64,000 nucleotides of DNA from Oceanobacillus limi (GTDB lineage: Bacteria; Bacillota; Bacilli; Bacillales; Amphibacillaceae): contig NZ_FOHE01000005.1 of assembly GCF_900111445.1 (NCBI RefSeq), positions 129,998-193,997 on the forward strand, given 5' to 3'. The first letter of the stretch is position 1. Every line of letters starts with the position of its first letter. Positions 24,454-34,792 of the stretch are shown here, piece by piece. Below the pieces are notes generated by a model, which did no database searches, was not told the DNA's origin, and worked only from the letters and a program-made list of their open reading frames with translations. Made by a program: the position numbers and the translations under genes.

Positions 24454-25980
24454 ATGAGTACTTTTAATGGGTTGGAAATGGCGAAACGGGCCCTTTTCAC
24501 ACAACAATCAGCTATCTATACGACGGGACATAATATATCGAATGCGAATACGGAGGGGTATACTCGTCAACGTGTTAACTTTGAAACAACTTCAGCCTTT
24601 CCAACTGGCTCTCGAAACCGTCCAGAAATACCTGGTCAAATGGGTACGGGGGTTAAAGCTGGTTCTGTAGAAAGAATTCGAGATCAATTTTTAGATGCAC
24701 AGTACCGTGCGGAAAATAGTAAGCAAGGATACTGGGATACGATGTCAGGTGCTATTAGTCGTATGGAAGAAGTTATGAATGAGCCTTCAGAAAGCGGTTT
24801 AGACAACACGATGGACAAGTTTTGGCAATCTTTGCAAGATCTATCGGTTAACCCTGAAGATTCAGGAGCGAGATCTGTAGTTGTGCAACGTGGTATTGCT
24901 GTTTCAGATACGTTTAATTACTTATCTGATTCATTAAATACAATGAAATCTGATTTGGAAAGTGAAATCAATGTTACCATTGAGGATGCTAATTCCATTG
25001 TTCGAAAGATTAACAGTATTAATAATCAGATAAAAGAAGTAGAGCCTCATGGTTACCAAGCAAATGATTTATATGATGAGCGTGATCGTTTAATTGATGA
25101 ATTATCTGGGATTGTCAATGTCAAAGTACACCGGGTGGAAAGTTCAGATAGTGCCCCTGATAACGCTGCTGGATTGTCTAAAATTGAATTGGTAGGGGAT
25201 GATGGCCAATCAATTAGCAAACCACCAATTTATCTAGTAAATCCTGAGGCTGATCAACAAACGCAAGAAATTCATTTAGGTGAAAGTGGTTCGGTTGATG
25301 ATTTAATGGTAGGTGACAAAGAGATACCAGCAATCTCACAATCAAATGGTTCATTACATGCATTAATCAATGCTCATGGTTATGAAGGTCAATCGGAGAA
25401 TCAATTGTCATTTACAAGAATGTTAAATGATTTAGATACAATGGCAAAAGCTTTTGCAGAAGAGTTTAATAAAGTCCACAGTGAGGGATATGGCTTAGGG
25501 GATACTACTGATAATAATTTCTTTGGTCCAGAAGATAGTGATGCATTAAATGCTGGATCAATCAACGTATTACAATCTATCATTGATGACCCTGACCTTG
25601 TCGCTGCTAGTAGTAAAGAAGGTGCAGCCGGTAATGGTGAAAATGCTTTAAATCTAGCAGCTGTATCTGATAGTGAAATAAAAAATGATGAAGGTGAATT
25701 TGTATTAGGAGAAAAGACTTCTGTTACAAGTTTCTATGAATCTCTAATCGGTAGTTTAGGAGTTACAGCGCAAGAAGCAAATCGTATGTCAGAAAATACG
25801 AATACACTTCGGACACAAGTTGAAGAGAACCGTCAATCCGTAAGTTCTGTTTCATTGGATGAGGAAATGTCTAATATGATTAAATTTCAACATGCGTATA
25901 ATGCTGCAGCAAGAAGTATGACTACTGTAGATGAGATGATTGACCGTATTATTAATAATATGGGATTAGTTGGAAGGTAG
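24454..25980 (+). CDS. flgK: flagellar hook-filament junction protein FlgK
   Basis: 508 residues. The N-terminal axial-protein segment (GLEMAKRALFTQQSAIYTTGHNISNANTEGYTRQ region) and the C-terminal one (SLDEEMSNMIKFQHAYNAAARSMTTVDEM region) are both typical. It joins hook and filament outside the cell, exported by the flagellar type III system. AAAAGGAG precedes the ATG, and flgL follows after 9 bases. Confidence 0.96.
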   Translation: MSTFNGLEMAKRALFTQQSAIYTTGHNISNANTEGYTRQRVNFETTSAFPTGSRNRPEIPGQMGTGVKAGSVERIRDQFLDAQYRAENSKQGYWDTMSGAISRMEEVMNEPSESGLDNTMDKFWQSLQDLSVNPEDSGARSVVVQRGIAVSDTFNYLSDSLNTMKSDLESEINVTIEDANSIVRKINSINNQIKEVEPHGYQANDLYDERDRLIDELSGIVNVKVHRVESSDSAPDNAAGLSKIELVGDDGQSISKPPIYLVNPEADQQTQEIHLGESGSVDDLMVGDKEIPAISQSNGSLHALINAHGYEGQSENQLSFTRMLNDLDTMAKAFAEEFNKVHSEGYGLGDTTDNNFFGPEDSDALNAGSINVLQSIIDDPDLVAASSKEGAAGNGENALNLAAVSDSEIKNDEGEFVLGEKTSVTSFYESLIGSLGVTAQEANRMSENTNTLRTQVEENRQSVSSVSLDEEMSNMIKFQHAYNAAARSMTTVDEMIDRIINNMGLVGR

Positions 25981-25989
25981 GGAAACAAA

Positions 25990-26880
25990 ATGCGAGTAAC
26001 ACAAAGCATGCTTTCAAATAATATGTTAAAAAACCTAGACAATAGTTATTCCAACTTAGGGAAATATATGGATCAATTGAGTACGGGAAAGAAAATTAAT
26101 CGTCCTTCAGATGATCCAGTTGTAGCGATGAAGGGAATGAACTATCGGAGTCAGGTAATTGAAGTGGAACAATTTCAGAGGAATATAGGGGAAGTTCATA
26201 ATTGGATGGATAACTCTGATGCTGCATTGGATAAGGCGACACAAGCATTGCAGAAATTACGTGAGTTAGCTGTTCAGGCTAGTAGTGACACATACGATAC
26301 GGATGAAAGAAAAAGCATTATGGAAGAAGCAGAACAGCTTAAAGAACATTTAGCAGACATAGCAAACACGAAAGTTAACGGCAAATATATTTTTAACGGA
26401 GACAATACAAAGAACGCTCCAATTACCTTTGGTGCAGATGGAGAAATTAATACAATAGATTTTGATACAAGTGACGTTAACATAGAAGTTGCAAACGGTA
26501 CAAAATTGAAAGCAAATATTGATCCTGTTAAAGCTTTTGGTGCGTCTGGCAGTGTTTTTGGGGATATTGATAAATTTATAAATGCGCTAAATGATAATAA
26601 TCAAGAGGGTATAAATCAAAGTATTGAGAGCTTAGATGAAAATATAAATAATACGATTAATACTCGTGCTGATTTAGGAGCGCGTATGAATCGTCTAGAA
26701 CTAGTAGAGAATCGTTTAGCAGAGCAAGAGGTAATTGCTACTAAAATGATGTCTGAGAATGAAGATATAGATTATGAAGAAGTAATTACGAATTTAATTA
26801 CTCAAGAAAGCGTCCACCGTGCCGCATTATCTGCTGGTTCAAGGATCATTCAACCAACACTATTAGATTTTCTACGTTAA
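25990..26880 (+). CDS. flgL: flagellar hook-associated protein FlgL
   Basis: 296 residues of the flagellin fold. The N-terminal helix has STGKKINRPSDDP, and the C-terminal helix ends VHRAALSAGSRIIQPTLLDFLR. It forms the second junction layer after FlgK. A terminator follows, so the flgM-flgN-flgK-flgL unit probably ends here. Confidence 0.95.
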   Translation: MRVTQSMLSNNMLKNLDNSYSNLGKYMDQLSTGKKINRPSDDPVVAMKGMNYRSQVIEVEQFQRNIGEVHNWMDNSDAALDKATQALQKLRELAVQASSDTYDTDERKSIMEEAEQLKEHLADIANTKVNGKYIFNGDNTKNAPITFGADGEINTIDFDTSDVNIEVANGTKLKANIDPVKAFGASGSVFGDIDKFINALNDNNQEGINQSIESLDENINNTINTRADLGARMNRLELVENRLAEQEVIATKMMSENEDIDYEEVITNLITQESVHRAALSAGSRIIQPTLLDFLR

Positions 26881-26885
26881 TAATG

Positions 26886-26918
26886 AACCCTGACCCATAA
26901 AAGGGTTAGGGTTTTTTA
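26886..26918 (+). terminator. terminator after flgL
   Basis: AACCCTGACCC pairs with GGGTTAGGGTT (one G-T pair) and is followed by TTTTTAAT. The remaining gap to 27134 has no gene; it holds a small inverted repeat (ACCTCTATTTAAC near 26999 and TATAGAGGTTAAG near 27029). Confidence 0.85.
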
Positions 26919-27133
26919 ATCTCGCGAAAAACTCGTAAGCTGGTATATACGCGACGTCCTGTTGCATTTTAAACACTAGCATGACCTGTGCGTTACAAGA
27001 CCTCTATTTAACCCCCTCGAGGTAAAATTTATAGAGGTTAAGTGGAATCAACTGAAAGTCAATTGTCCGATTTGTTCATCTAAGAATTAGTGGGATGAAG
27101 AAAATTCACTTTATTTTGAAGGAGGGATAGATT

Positions 27134-27706
27134 TTGAAACTACCGCAAATACGTATGGAATCTCAATTGGCTCAGATTCAGTTAACAAAAAGAAATGCAA
27201 GACAAACAATCGAACAACCAAAAGCGGATTTAAGTATCCAACAACCTCGTGCTGAAATTAAAATGCGTACTACCCCTTCTAAATTAACGATTGATCAGAC
27301 AAAAGCATTTGAAGATATGAATTTAATGAATATTTCAAAACGTATCCAAAGGTTTGCTCAGGAAGGTCGTAATGGGGCGTTACAAGGAATGGAGCGTCGT
27401 GCGCAACAAGGTAAAGAACTAATGAAAATTGAGAATGAAGGAGATCCATTAGTTAGCCAAGCGGTTACGAATGGCCATGATTCGATGAAATCATTAGGAA
27501 TCAAATTTATTCCATCGACATTTGCTGTAAAAACTAATTATCAACCAGCTGAAGTGAATATTGATGTAAAAACGAACAATCCTATAGTAGAAGCGAAAAA
27601 AAATGAACCTATAGTACAGTATGAACCAGGTTCTATAGAAACGAGTATCAAACAGCATGCTAACTTGGAAATCAATTTTGTGAATCTTTTTAGTGAAACC
27701 GTTTAA
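27134..27706 (+). CDS. yviE: flagellar-region protein YviE (DUF6470 type)
   Basis: 190 residues, soluble. Repeated short elements in the N-terminal third (PKADLSIQQPRAEIKM, IRMESQLAQIQL) precede a helical stretch and a beta-rich end. It is conserved between flgL and fliW in Bacillus; no function is established. TTG start with GGAGGG upstream. fliW follows after 24 bases. Confidence 0.8.
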   Translation: MKLPQIRMESQLAQIQLTKRNARQTIEQPKADLSIQQPRAEIKMRTTPSKLTIDQTKAFEDMNLMNISKRIQRFAQEGRNGALQGMERRAQQGKELMKIENEGDPLVSQAVTNGHDSMKSLGIKFIPSTFAVKTNYQPAEVNIDVKTNNPIVEAKKNEPIVQYEPGSIETSIKQHANLEINFVNLFSETV

Positions 27707-27730
27707 TTAATTAAAAAAGGTGTTGAAATA

Positions 27731-28180
27731 ATGAAAATACAAACTAAGTATTTAGGTGAATTGGAAATAGATGATTCAAATGTTATCCAATTCCCCTCGG
27801 GTTTACCTGGATTTGTGGATCAAACTAAATTTATTTTACTTGATCTACCTGGTAATTCGGTATTTCAAATTTTGCAATCAATTACTTCTATAAACATAGC
27901 GTTTGTAGTAACAAATCCATATCATTTTTATAAGGACTATGAATTTGAATTGGACGATAACCTATTGGAAAGCATAGATATTAAACACAAACAAGAGGTA
28001 GTTGTGTATTCGATTGTCACATTGAAGGAGCCATTTGCAAATAGTACAATGAACCTTAAAGCACCACTAATATTGAATAGTACCAATAAACTAGGAAAGC
28101 AGTACATATTAAATATGGATCATTATCCAACAAATGCTTCCATTACACCGGTTGGATCTTCGAATAGGAAAGGAGAGTAA
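27731..28180 (+). CDS. fliW: flagellar assembly factor FliW
   Basis: 149 residues. FliW has the typical opening [23 protein letters not shown]. It binds flagellin and CsrA, so that free flagellin releases FliW from CsrA control. Its stop codon is adjacent to the csrA start, and this coupling fits a shared job. The ribosome binding site of csrA lies inside the fliW end. Confidence 0.94.
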   Translation: MKIQTKYLGELEIDDSNVIQFPSGLPGFVDQTKFILLDLPGNSVFQILQSITSINIAFVVTNPYHFYKDYEFELDDNLLESIDIKHKQEVVVYSIVTLKEPFANSTMNLKAPLILNSTNKLGKQYILNMDHYPTNASITPVGSSNRKGE

Positions 28181-28182
28181 TG

Positions 28183-28404
28183 ATGCTTGTCCTAACTCGA
28201 AAACGCAATGAGTCGATTCAAATAGGTGAAGATATTGAAATTAAAGTACTCTCCGTTGATGGGGATCAAATTAAGTTAGGGATAAACGCTCCTAAATCAG
28301 TTGATATACATCGAAAAGAGATATATATGGCAATTACGGAACAAAATAGTGAAGCTGCGAATATATCATCTGATTTATTAAGGCTTTTAGAAAATAAGGA
28401 ATAG
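28183..28404 (+). CDS. csrA: RNA-binding translational regulator CsrA
   Basis: 73 residues. It opens [23 protein letters not shown] in part as [14 protein letters not shown], with the conserved [11 protein letters not shown] core. It binds GGA-containing hairpins in target mRNAs such as that of flagellin and is antagonised by FliW. An upstream ATG at 28180 overlaps the fliW stop; 28183 is preferred because CsrA proteins start MLVL and the AAAGGAG spacing fits better. Confidence 0.96.
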   Translation: MLVLTRKRNESIQIGEDIEIKVLSVDGDQIKLGINAPKSVDIHRKEIYMAITEQNSEAANISSDLLRLLENKE

Positions 28405-28475
28405 ATTTTCTTTTAGAGTTAAACATTTCAATGTATTGAACCGATAATATAAAAAACAAAGGGAGTTGCTGGGGG

Positions 28476-28838
28476 ATGCGATTAGATTCAATTTCAACTG
28501 CTTCTAAACCCTTGCAGAACAGTAACCACAACAAAGAGATAGCAAGTAAATCAAAAACTGTCGAGCAGGAACGAAGCCGTCAAGAGGATTTATTTAAAGA
28601 TAAGTTTAATAATAACACAAAAAAAATTGATACAGTTGTTGATAAAATGAATGAATTTATCGAACCACTGCAAGCAAATATCAAATTTGAATACCATGAG
28701 AAATTACAAGAGTATTATGTAACATTGATTGATAAAAACACAGATGAAGTAATTAAGGAAATACCATCCAAAAAAATGTTGGATATGTATGCTGAGATGG
28801 CGGAACTTATGGGATTTATAATTGATGAAAAAATTTAG
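28476..28838 (+). CDS. flaG: FlaG-family flagellar protein
   Basis: 120 residues. A disordered, charged N-terminus (1-60) is followed by the FlaG core NIKFEYHEKLQEYYVTLIDKNT...IPSKKMLDMYAEM region. FlaG affects filament length in some bacteria. It is followed by fliD with a 12-base gap. The name yvyC is used in B. subtilis. Confidence 0.88.
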   Translation: MRLDSISTASKPLQNSNHNKEIASKSKTVEQERSRQEDLFKDKFNNNTKKIDTVVDKMNEFIEPLQANIKFEYHEKLQEYYVTLIDKNTDEVIKEIPSKKMLDMYAEMAELMGFIIDEKI

Positions 28839-28850
28839 GAGTGTATGTAT

Positions 28851-30347
28851 ATGTCAATGCGAGTTGGTGGACTAGCATCAGGAATGGATATTGATTCTTT
28901 AGTAAGTCAGCTAATGGCAGCGGAAAGAAAACCATTAGAAAAAATGGAACAGGATCAGTCATTACTAGAGTGGAAACGTGATGGGTATCGCGAAATCTAT
29001 CAAAAAATGGACGAATTCGATAAACTGATATTCGATATGAAGATGAGTCCTACATATAAGTCAAAGGCAGTTAGTTCAACGAATGAAGGTGCAATTACAG
29101 GTACAGCCAGTACGAGTGCGCAGAATGGTTCCTATAATATTCAGGTGGATAGTTTAGCGAGTTCTGCAATTAATATTGGAGATAAATTAGCAGATGACGT
29201 AGACCCAGATGCAGCATTCAATTATAACGGAAGTCAAATCTCAATTTTCACTTATGATGAAAGTTTAGGGGAAATGACTGAAAGTGAAATAGACGTAACT
29301 ACAGATGATAGCTTGAACGATATTTTAAAAAAAATAACAGATGAAGATAACAATGTAAAAGCTTTTTTTGATAGTACATCACGAAGAGTAATTATGGAGA
29401 CTACTAGAACAGGGGATTATAACTCAACTACTGAATTCAGTGGTAATGAAATTGGTTTCGAAACTGGAACAGGTTCATTTTTTGATAATATAGGATTAGG
29501 TTTAGAAGGCGAATCTGGTGGAACGAACGCTACTTTTAGGTATAACAATAGTGATGTTGTCATGGAATCCAAAACAAACTCATATAACCTAAACGGCATC
29601 ACATTAGACTTCAAGAATACGGGAAGTGCCAGCTTAACCGTCGATAACAACGTAGACGCAGCTTATGATAAAATTAAAGGATTTGTTGATAAGTACAATG
29701 AAATTGTTGAAGCAATAAACGGATCTCAACAAGAGAAAAAGAACTATGACTATAAACCACTAACTTCTGAACAAAAAGAAGAAATGTCTGAAGAGGAAAT
29801 AGAACTTTGGGAAGAGAAAGCAAAGAGTGGGATACTTAGAGGAGAAACAGCTCTAACAAGTGGACTTTATTCCATGCGAAATGATTGGTACTCCAAGGTT
29901 GAGACTGGTGGAAATATAACTTCCTTAACGCAAGTTGGCATCAATACATCGGCTAACTATTTAGATGGTGGTAAATTAGAAATTAATGAAAAAGAATTAA
30001 AAGATGCATTACGCGAAGATCCAGAAGGTGTAATGAAACTGTTCTCCAATAGTACGGAAGATAAAGAAGATCCAAGTAGGGGATTGGTAAATCGTTTGGA
30101 AGATTCCCTCGATCGAGCAATGGCTGGAATAGAAAATAAAGCTGGAAAATCAACAAGTACATTGGAAAACTATTCTCTAGGTAAACGGTTGAAGGAATTG
30201 AGTACTAGGATGTATGATTTTGAACAACGTATGATGCAGGTCGAGAATCGTTATTGGAAACAATTTAGTCAAATGGAACAAGCAATTTCTAGAATGAACC
30301 AACAATCTGCGCAGTTAATGGGACAATTTGGTGGAGGAATGATGTAA
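28851..30347 (+). CDS. fliD: flagellar filament cap protein FliD
   Basis: About 498 residues. The FliD N-terminus has RVGGLASGMDIDSLVSQLM, and the C-terminal coiled coil ends MNQQSAQLMGQFGGGM. It caps the growing filament and folds flagellin. Three ATGs lie close together (28845, 28851, 28857); 28851 fits the TAGGAG spacing best. fliS and fliT follow. Confidence 0.95.
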   Translation: MSMRVGGLASGMDIDSLVSQLMAAERKPLEKMEQDQSLLEWKRDGYREIYQKMDEFDKLIFDMKMSPTYKSKAVSSTNEGAITGTASTSAQNGSYNIQVDSLASSAINIGDKLADDVDPDAAFNYNGSQISIFTYDESLGEMTESEIDVTTDDSLNDILKKITDEDNNVKAFFDSTSRRVIMETTRTGDYNSTTEFSGNEIGFETGTGSFFDNIGLGLEGESGGTNATFRYNNSDVVMESKTNSYNLNGITLDFKNTGSASLTVDNNVDAAYDKIKGFVDKYNEIVEAINGSQQEKKNYDYKPLTSEQKEEMSEEEIELWEEKAKSGILRGETALTSGLYSMRNDWYSKVETGGNITSLTQVGINTSANYLDGGKLEINEKELKDALREDPEGVMKLFSNSTEDKEDPSRGLVNRLEDSLDRAMAGIENKAGKSTSTLENYSLGKRLKELSTRMYDFEQRMMQVENRYWKQFSQMEQAISRMNQQSAQLMGQFGGGMM

Positions 30348-30384
30348 TCGTCATTCTCCAATTTCTGAACAAAGGAGTATTAAA

Positions 30385-30786
30385 ATGGCACTTAATAAAG
30401 GTTATCAAACCTATCAAAATAATTCCGTTAACACGGCCTCAGGTGGCGAACTAACATTAATGTTATACAACGGTTGCATTAAGTTTATTAAACAAGCGAT
30501 GAAAGACATGAACGAAAACAAGTACGAGGCAAAAAATACGAATATCCAAAAAGCACAAAACATTATTCAAGAGTTGATGTTAACTTTGGATCAAGAGGTC
30601 GAGATCTCAAAACAAATTCTACCACTCTACGAATATATGCATTATCAACTTAAAGAAGCGAATATTAAAAATGACGTTTCAAAGTTAGAAGAAGTTTTAG
30701 GATTTGTTATTGAATTCCGTGACACATGGAAACAAGTTATTCAAAAAACGCGTCAACAAAAATTTGCTCAGGGTGCACATGTATAA
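30385..30786 (+). CDS. fliS: flagellin export chaperone FliS
   Basis: 133 residues, all helical. YQTYQNNSVNTASGGELTLMLYNGCIKFI is the standard FliS opening. It binds unfolded flagellin in the cytoplasm and, in B. subtilis, works with FliW and CsrA. The stop overlaps the fliT start by one base. Confidence 0.95.
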   Translation: MALNKGYQTYQNNSVNTASGGELTLMLYNGCIKFIKQAMKDMNENKYEAKNTNIQKAQNIIQELMLTLDQEVEISKQILPLYEYMHYQLKEANIKNDVSKLEEVLGFVIEFRDTWKQVIQKTRQQKFAQGAHV

Positions 30787-31139
30787 TGAATCGCATGAAA
30801 GATATTTATGACATCACGCTTCAGTTAAACGAAATAGTCAATCAAGACATTACAGCCAAAAACCGACAAGCTGTAATTGAACAAATCAATCAGTTGATTG
30901 ACAAACGTGGAAATGCAATGCATGAAGCGAAGCCTCCATTTTCTGCTGAGGAAAAGTTAATCGGTGAAAAGCTTATTCCACTCAACAAAGATATTGAAGC
31001 GAAAATGCGCGTTATCTTTGATGATTTGAAACAGGAAATGAAGCAGTCGAAAAAACAAAAGAAGTCAAACAAAACATATATTAATCCATATGACAAGGTT
31101 CAGACCGCAGACGGTATGTTTATGGATCGTAAAAAATAA
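30786..31139 (+). CDS. fliT: FliT-type flagellar chaperone
   Basis: About 117 residues, helical and lysine-rich. It begins MNRMKDIYDITLQLNEIV. Position after fliS and size match FliT/YvyD-region chaperones of FliD. The ATG at 30786 overlaps the fliS TAA, which makes the longer reading from 30726 inside fliS unlikely. It is the end of the flagellar block. Confidence 0.82.
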   Translation: MNRMKDIYDITLQLNEIVNQDITAKNRQAVIEQINQLIDKRGNAMHEAKPPFSAEEKLIGEKLIPLNKDIEAKMRVIFDDLKQEMKQSKKQKKSNKTYINPYDKVQTADGMFMDRKK

Positions 31140-31142
31140 TTA

Positions 31143-31171
31143 AATCCCACTAATAAAGTGGGATTTTTTAT
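31143..31171 (+). terminator. terminator after fliT
   Basis: AATCCCACT pairs with AGTGGGATT and is followed by a T run. Confidence 0.9.
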
Positions 31172-31266
31172 ACTCAAAACATGAATCTTTTGTGAAGCTA
31201 TTAACGAAAACCGTTTAATAGAAGCATTGTTCGGGAAACTATTACTATGACATAAAAAGATTATTA

Positions 31267-31303
31267 GTTTATGCAGGAATTTTATTGGGAAATATAGTAT
31301 AAT
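31267..31303 (+). promoter_or_regulatory. possible stress (SigB-like) and SigA promoter elements of hpf
   Basis: GTTTAT-14-GGGAAA (31267-31292) resembles the SigB consensus GTTTAA-N12-14-GGGTAT, and TATAAT stands at 31298-31303. The B. subtilis orthologue is under SigB and SigH control, so a stress promoter is plausible here. The matches are imperfect. Confidence 0.35.
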
Positions 31304-31335
31304 ATATATATAAAGATACAAAGGAGGACACTTTT

Positions 31336-31893
31336 ATGAAATTCAACATTCGTGGCGAAAATATTGAGGTGACTGATGCAATACGTGAGTACGTAGAAAA
31401 GAAAATCAGCAAGCTAGAAAGATATTTTGATACAACACCAACCTCAGATGTACATGTGAATTTAAGTGTCTATAATGATGAACAACGGATAGAAGTTACG
31501 ATCCCGATGACTGAATTGTTATTACGGGGAGAAGTTCAACACAAAGATCTTTATGCCGCAATTGACTTAGTAGTAGATAAGCTTGAAAGACAAATTCGAA
31601 AATATAAAACGAAAGTAAATCGTAAATTCCGTCAAAATGGTGCTCCAAAACATGTTTTTGCGGAATTAGAAAAAGAAGTTGCACTAGAAAACGAAGAGAC
31701 AGAATCAGATGAATTAGAAATTGTACGTACAAAACGTTTTGATTTGAAACCAATGGATTCAGAAGAAGCCATTTTACAAATGGATATGCTTGGACATACT
31801 TTCTATGTCTATAAAGATGCTGTAACAGGAGATACAAATGTTGTCTATCGCAGAAAAGACGGTAGATATGGTCTAATTGAACCGCATAGCTAA
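31336..31893 (+). CDS. hpf: long-form ribosome hibernation promoting factor
   Basis: 185 residues. An N-terminal S30AE domain (about 1-100; FNIRGENIEVTDAIREYVEKKISKLERYF region) binds the 30S subunit. The C-terminal dimerisation domain (about 125-185; RFDLKPMDSEEAILQMDMLGH region) makes 100S ribosome dimers in stationary phase or stress. AAAGGAGG precedes the ATG. It is the B. subtilis YvyD equivalent, in the same place before secA. Confidence 0.95.
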   Translation: MKFNIRGENIEVTDAIREYVEKKISKLERYFDTTPTSDVHVNLSVYNDEQRIEVTIPMTELLLRGEVQHKDLYAAIDLVVDKLERQIRKYKTKVNRKFRQNGAPKHVFAELEKEVALENEETESDELEIVRTKRFDLKPMDSEEAILQMDMLGHTFYVYKDAVTGDTNVVYRRKDGRYGLIEPHS

Positions 31894-31903
31894 ATTTACG
31901 GAA

Positions 31904-31937
31904 TGGACGGTCCCAACTTAAGGGATCGTCTTTTTCT
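31904..31937 (+). terminator. terminator after hpf
   Basis: GACGGTCCC pairs with GGGATCGTC (one G-T pair), then TTTTTCTG. Confidence 0.8.
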
Positions 31938-32111
31938 GTTTCGTTGAATTGATGTGGGTGAAGCTGTATATATTAAAAGTTGCAGCATAGGGCAAGTGTT
32001 GTCATATTTGATGAAGTAGTGTTATTATAAAATATGGATAAATGTACTTACATAACAAGGTAAAGTAGTATAAAAAATGATAAGTTTTTCTATTATGAGG
32101 AGCGTTCATGT

Positions 32112-34634
32112 ATGGCAGGAATATTAAAAAAAATATTTGGGGATCCAAATCAAAAAGAACTTAAACGAATACAAAAAGTAGTTGATCAGATAGAGTTGCG
32201 AGAACCTGAAATGGAAAAGCTATCCGATGATCAGCTAAAACAAAAAACGGATGAATTTAAAGAGCGTTATAATAATGGGGAAAGCTTGGACGATTTACTT
32301 GTTGAAGCATATGCAGTCGTACGTGAAGCTTCCAAGCGTGTATTAAATATGCGTCCATTCCCAGTACAGTTAATGGGGGCAATCGCCTTACATCATGGAA
32401 ATATAGCTGAAATGAAAACAGGGGAAGGTAAAACACTTGCCTCCACAATGCCAGCATATTTAAATGCTTTGTCTGGACAAGGCGTTCACATTATAACGGT
32501 TAACGAATACTTAGCTGATCGTGATGCAAAAGAAATGGGTGAGTTATACGAATTTCTTGGACTTACGGTGGGCCTAAATGGAAATGGACTATCTAAGGAA
32601 GAAAAAAGAGAAGCATATTATGCTGATATTACGTACGGAACCAATAATGAATTTGGTTTTGATTATTTACGTGACAATATGGTGCTATACAAAGAACAAA
32701 TGGTACAACGGCCACTAAATTTTGCGATTATTGATGAGGTTGACTCCATTTTAATCGATGAAGCACGTACCCCATTAATTATTTCTGGTTCTGCACAAAA
32801 ATCGGCTTCTTTATATACTCAAGCAAATGCTTTTGTCGCAACCTTGAAACATGAAGAGGATTATACGTTTGATGAAAAGACAAAAGGAGTACAGCTTTCC
32901 GAGGAAGGCATCAATAAAGCAGAACGTTATTTTAATATTGAAAACCTATTCGATTTAAATCATGTATCATTAACACACCATATTAACCAAGCACTAAAAG
33001 CGCACGTATCCATGCATCGAGACACGGATTATGTTGTGCAAGATGAAGAAGTTGTGATTGTCGACCAATTTACTGGACGATTAATGAAAGGACGTCGCTA
33101 TAGTGACGGACTTCATCAGGCGATTGAAGCGAAGGAAGGCTTGAAGATTCAAAATGAAAGCATGACATTGGCATCCATTACATTCCAAAACTTTTTCCGT
33201 ATGTATAATAAGCTATCCGGTATGACAGGTACAGCAAAAACAGAGGAAGAAGAATTCCGCAATATTTATAACATGGATGTTATTGCCATTCCAACGAATA
33301 AACCAGTAGTTCGTGATGACAAAGCTGATATGATCTATAAAACAATGGAAGGAAAATTCCATGCAGCGGTAGACTATATTAAAGACCGCCATCAAGCTGG
33401 TCAACCTGTACTTGTGGGTACGGTAGCTGTTGAAACATCAGAGGTTATTTCCCAGCTATTGAAAAAAGCTGGTGTGAAGCATAATGTTCTTAATGCGAAG
33501 AACCACTATCGCGAAGCCGAAATCATTGAAAATGCTGGCCAAAAGGGTGCTGTTACAATTGCGACCAACATGGCTGGTCGTGGTACAGATATTAAACTTG
33601 GTGAAGGTGTTAAGGAATTGGGTGGTCTCGCTGTTATTGGTACTGAACGTCATGAGTCAAGACGTATTGATAATCAGTTGCGGGGACGTTCTGGACGTCA
33701 AGGAGATCCAGGTTTATCGCAATTCTACCTCTCCATGGAAGATGAGTTAATGCGTCGGTTTGGCTCTGATAATTTACGTAATATGATGGATAAGTTAGGT
33801 ATGGACGATACGCAACCAATAGAAAGTAAGATGGTTTCACGTGCCGTTGAATCTGCGCAAAAACGTGTAGAAGGAAACAACTTTGATGCCCGTAAAACCG
33901 TACTTTCTTATGATGACGTATTACGTGAGCAGCGTGAGATCATTTATAAACAACGCTTTGAAGTTATTGACGCAGAAGGCAATGAACTCCGTGAGATTAT
34001 TGAAAATATGATCGAGTCTAGTTTACAACGAGTGATAGAAACGCATACTCAGGACGAAGATGACGAGAAATGGGATATTCAAGCAATCGTGGAATACCTA
34101 CATGGAAATCTGCTGGAACAAGAAGATATTGCTGAGTCAGATCTAAAAGGTAAAGAACCAGAGGAAATGATTGGATTAATCATGGATAAGGTTCGTACCC
34201 GATATGATCAAAAAGCGGAAGAACTTGATGAGGAGCAAATGCGTGAGTTTGAAAAAGTTATTCTATTGCGTACGGTTGATACGAAGTGGATGGATCACAT
34301 TGATCAAATGGATCAATTACGACAAGGAATTCATTTACGTGCATATGGACAAAACGATCCATTGCGTGAGTATCAATTAGAAGGCTTCTCGATGTTCGAA
34401 GAAATGGTTGCAAGTATTGAAGAAGAAGTTGCGAAGTACATTATGAAAGCACAAATTCGTGACAATCTGAAACGCCAAGCAGTTGTGAAAAATACGCAAG
34501 CAGTTTCCGGTGGTGGACAAGAAGAGAAGAAAAAGACGAAGAAGCCTTATGTGAAGAAACAGGATGTAGGTCGAAATGATCCTTGTCCGTGTGGAAGTGG
34601 TAAGAAATTTAAAAACTGTCATGGTAGTAATTAG
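32112..34634 (+). CDS. secA: preprotein translocase ATPase SecA
   Basis: 840 residues, the usual length. Walker A MKTGEGKT at about 101-108, DEVD in [16 protein letters not shown], the cross-linking and helical domains, and a C-terminal zinc motif [13 protein letters not shown] that binds SecB-like partners or lipid. It drives export through SecYEG, the route for the many signal-peptide proteins in this window. TGAGGAGCG is upstream of the ATG. Confidence 0.98.
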   Translation: MAGILKKIFGDPNQKELKRIQKVVDQIELREPEMEKLSDDQLKQKTDEFKERYNNGESLDDLLVEAYAVVREASKRVLNMRPFPVQLMGAIALHHGNIAEMKTGEGKTLASTMPAYLNALSGQGVHIITVNEYLADRDAKEMGELYEFLGLTVGLNGNGLSKEEKREAYYADITYGTNNEFGFDYLRDNMVLYKEQMVQRPLNFAIIDEVDSILIDEARTPLIISGSAQKSASLYTQANAFVATLKHEEDYTFDEKTKGVQLSEEGINKAERYFNIENLFDLNHVSLTHHINQALKAHVSMHRDTDYVVQDEEVVIVDQFTGRLMKGRRYSDGLHQAIEAKEGLKIQNESMTLASITFQNFFRMYNKLSGMTGTAKTEEEEFRNIYNMDVIAIPTNKPVVRDDKADMIYKTMEGKFHAAVDYIKDRHQAGQPVLVGTVAVETSEVISQLLKKAGVKHNVLNAKNHYREAEIIENAGQKGAVTIATNMAGRGTDIKLGEGVKELGGLAVIGTERHESRRIDNQLRGRSGRQGDPGLSQFYLSMEDELMRRFGSDNLRNMMDKLGMDDTQPIESKMVSRAVESAQKRVEGNNFDARKTVLSYDDVLREQREIIYKQRFEVIDAEGNELREIIENMIESSLQRVIETHTQDEDDEKWDIQAIVEYLHGNLLEQEDIAESDLKGKEPEEMIGLIMDKVRTRYDQKAEELDEEQMREFEKVILLRTVDTKWMDHIDQMDQLRQGIHLRAYGQNDPLREYQLEGFSMFEEMVASIEEEVAKYIMKAQIRDNLKRQAVVKNTQAVSGGGQEEKKKTKKPYVKKQDVGRNDPCPCGSGKKFKNCHGSN

Positions 34635-34651
34635 CCGTAATGACATATTGG

Positions 34652-34679
34652 ACACTCCCAAAATCTTGGGGGTGTTTTC
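34652..34679 (+). terminator. terminator after secA
   Basis: ACACTCCCA pairs with TGGGGGTGT (one G-T pair) and is followed by TTTC. The short T tract suggests moderate strength. Confidence 0.7.
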
Positions 34680-34792
34680 AATGACAGTTGAAGTGTGTTC
34701 ACCTAGAATGCTGACCATGTCACGTGTCTAGGTATGAAGCATAGAAGTAATGTATTTCCTTTAAACAGAATTTAACGTTGAGGTGACTATTT

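Noticed and set aside
26919-27133. Possible regulatory RNA between flgL and yviE.
   Set aside because: Only a short inverted repeat (CCTCTA.../...TAGAGG) is visible, with no conserved motif, promoter or terminator to support it.
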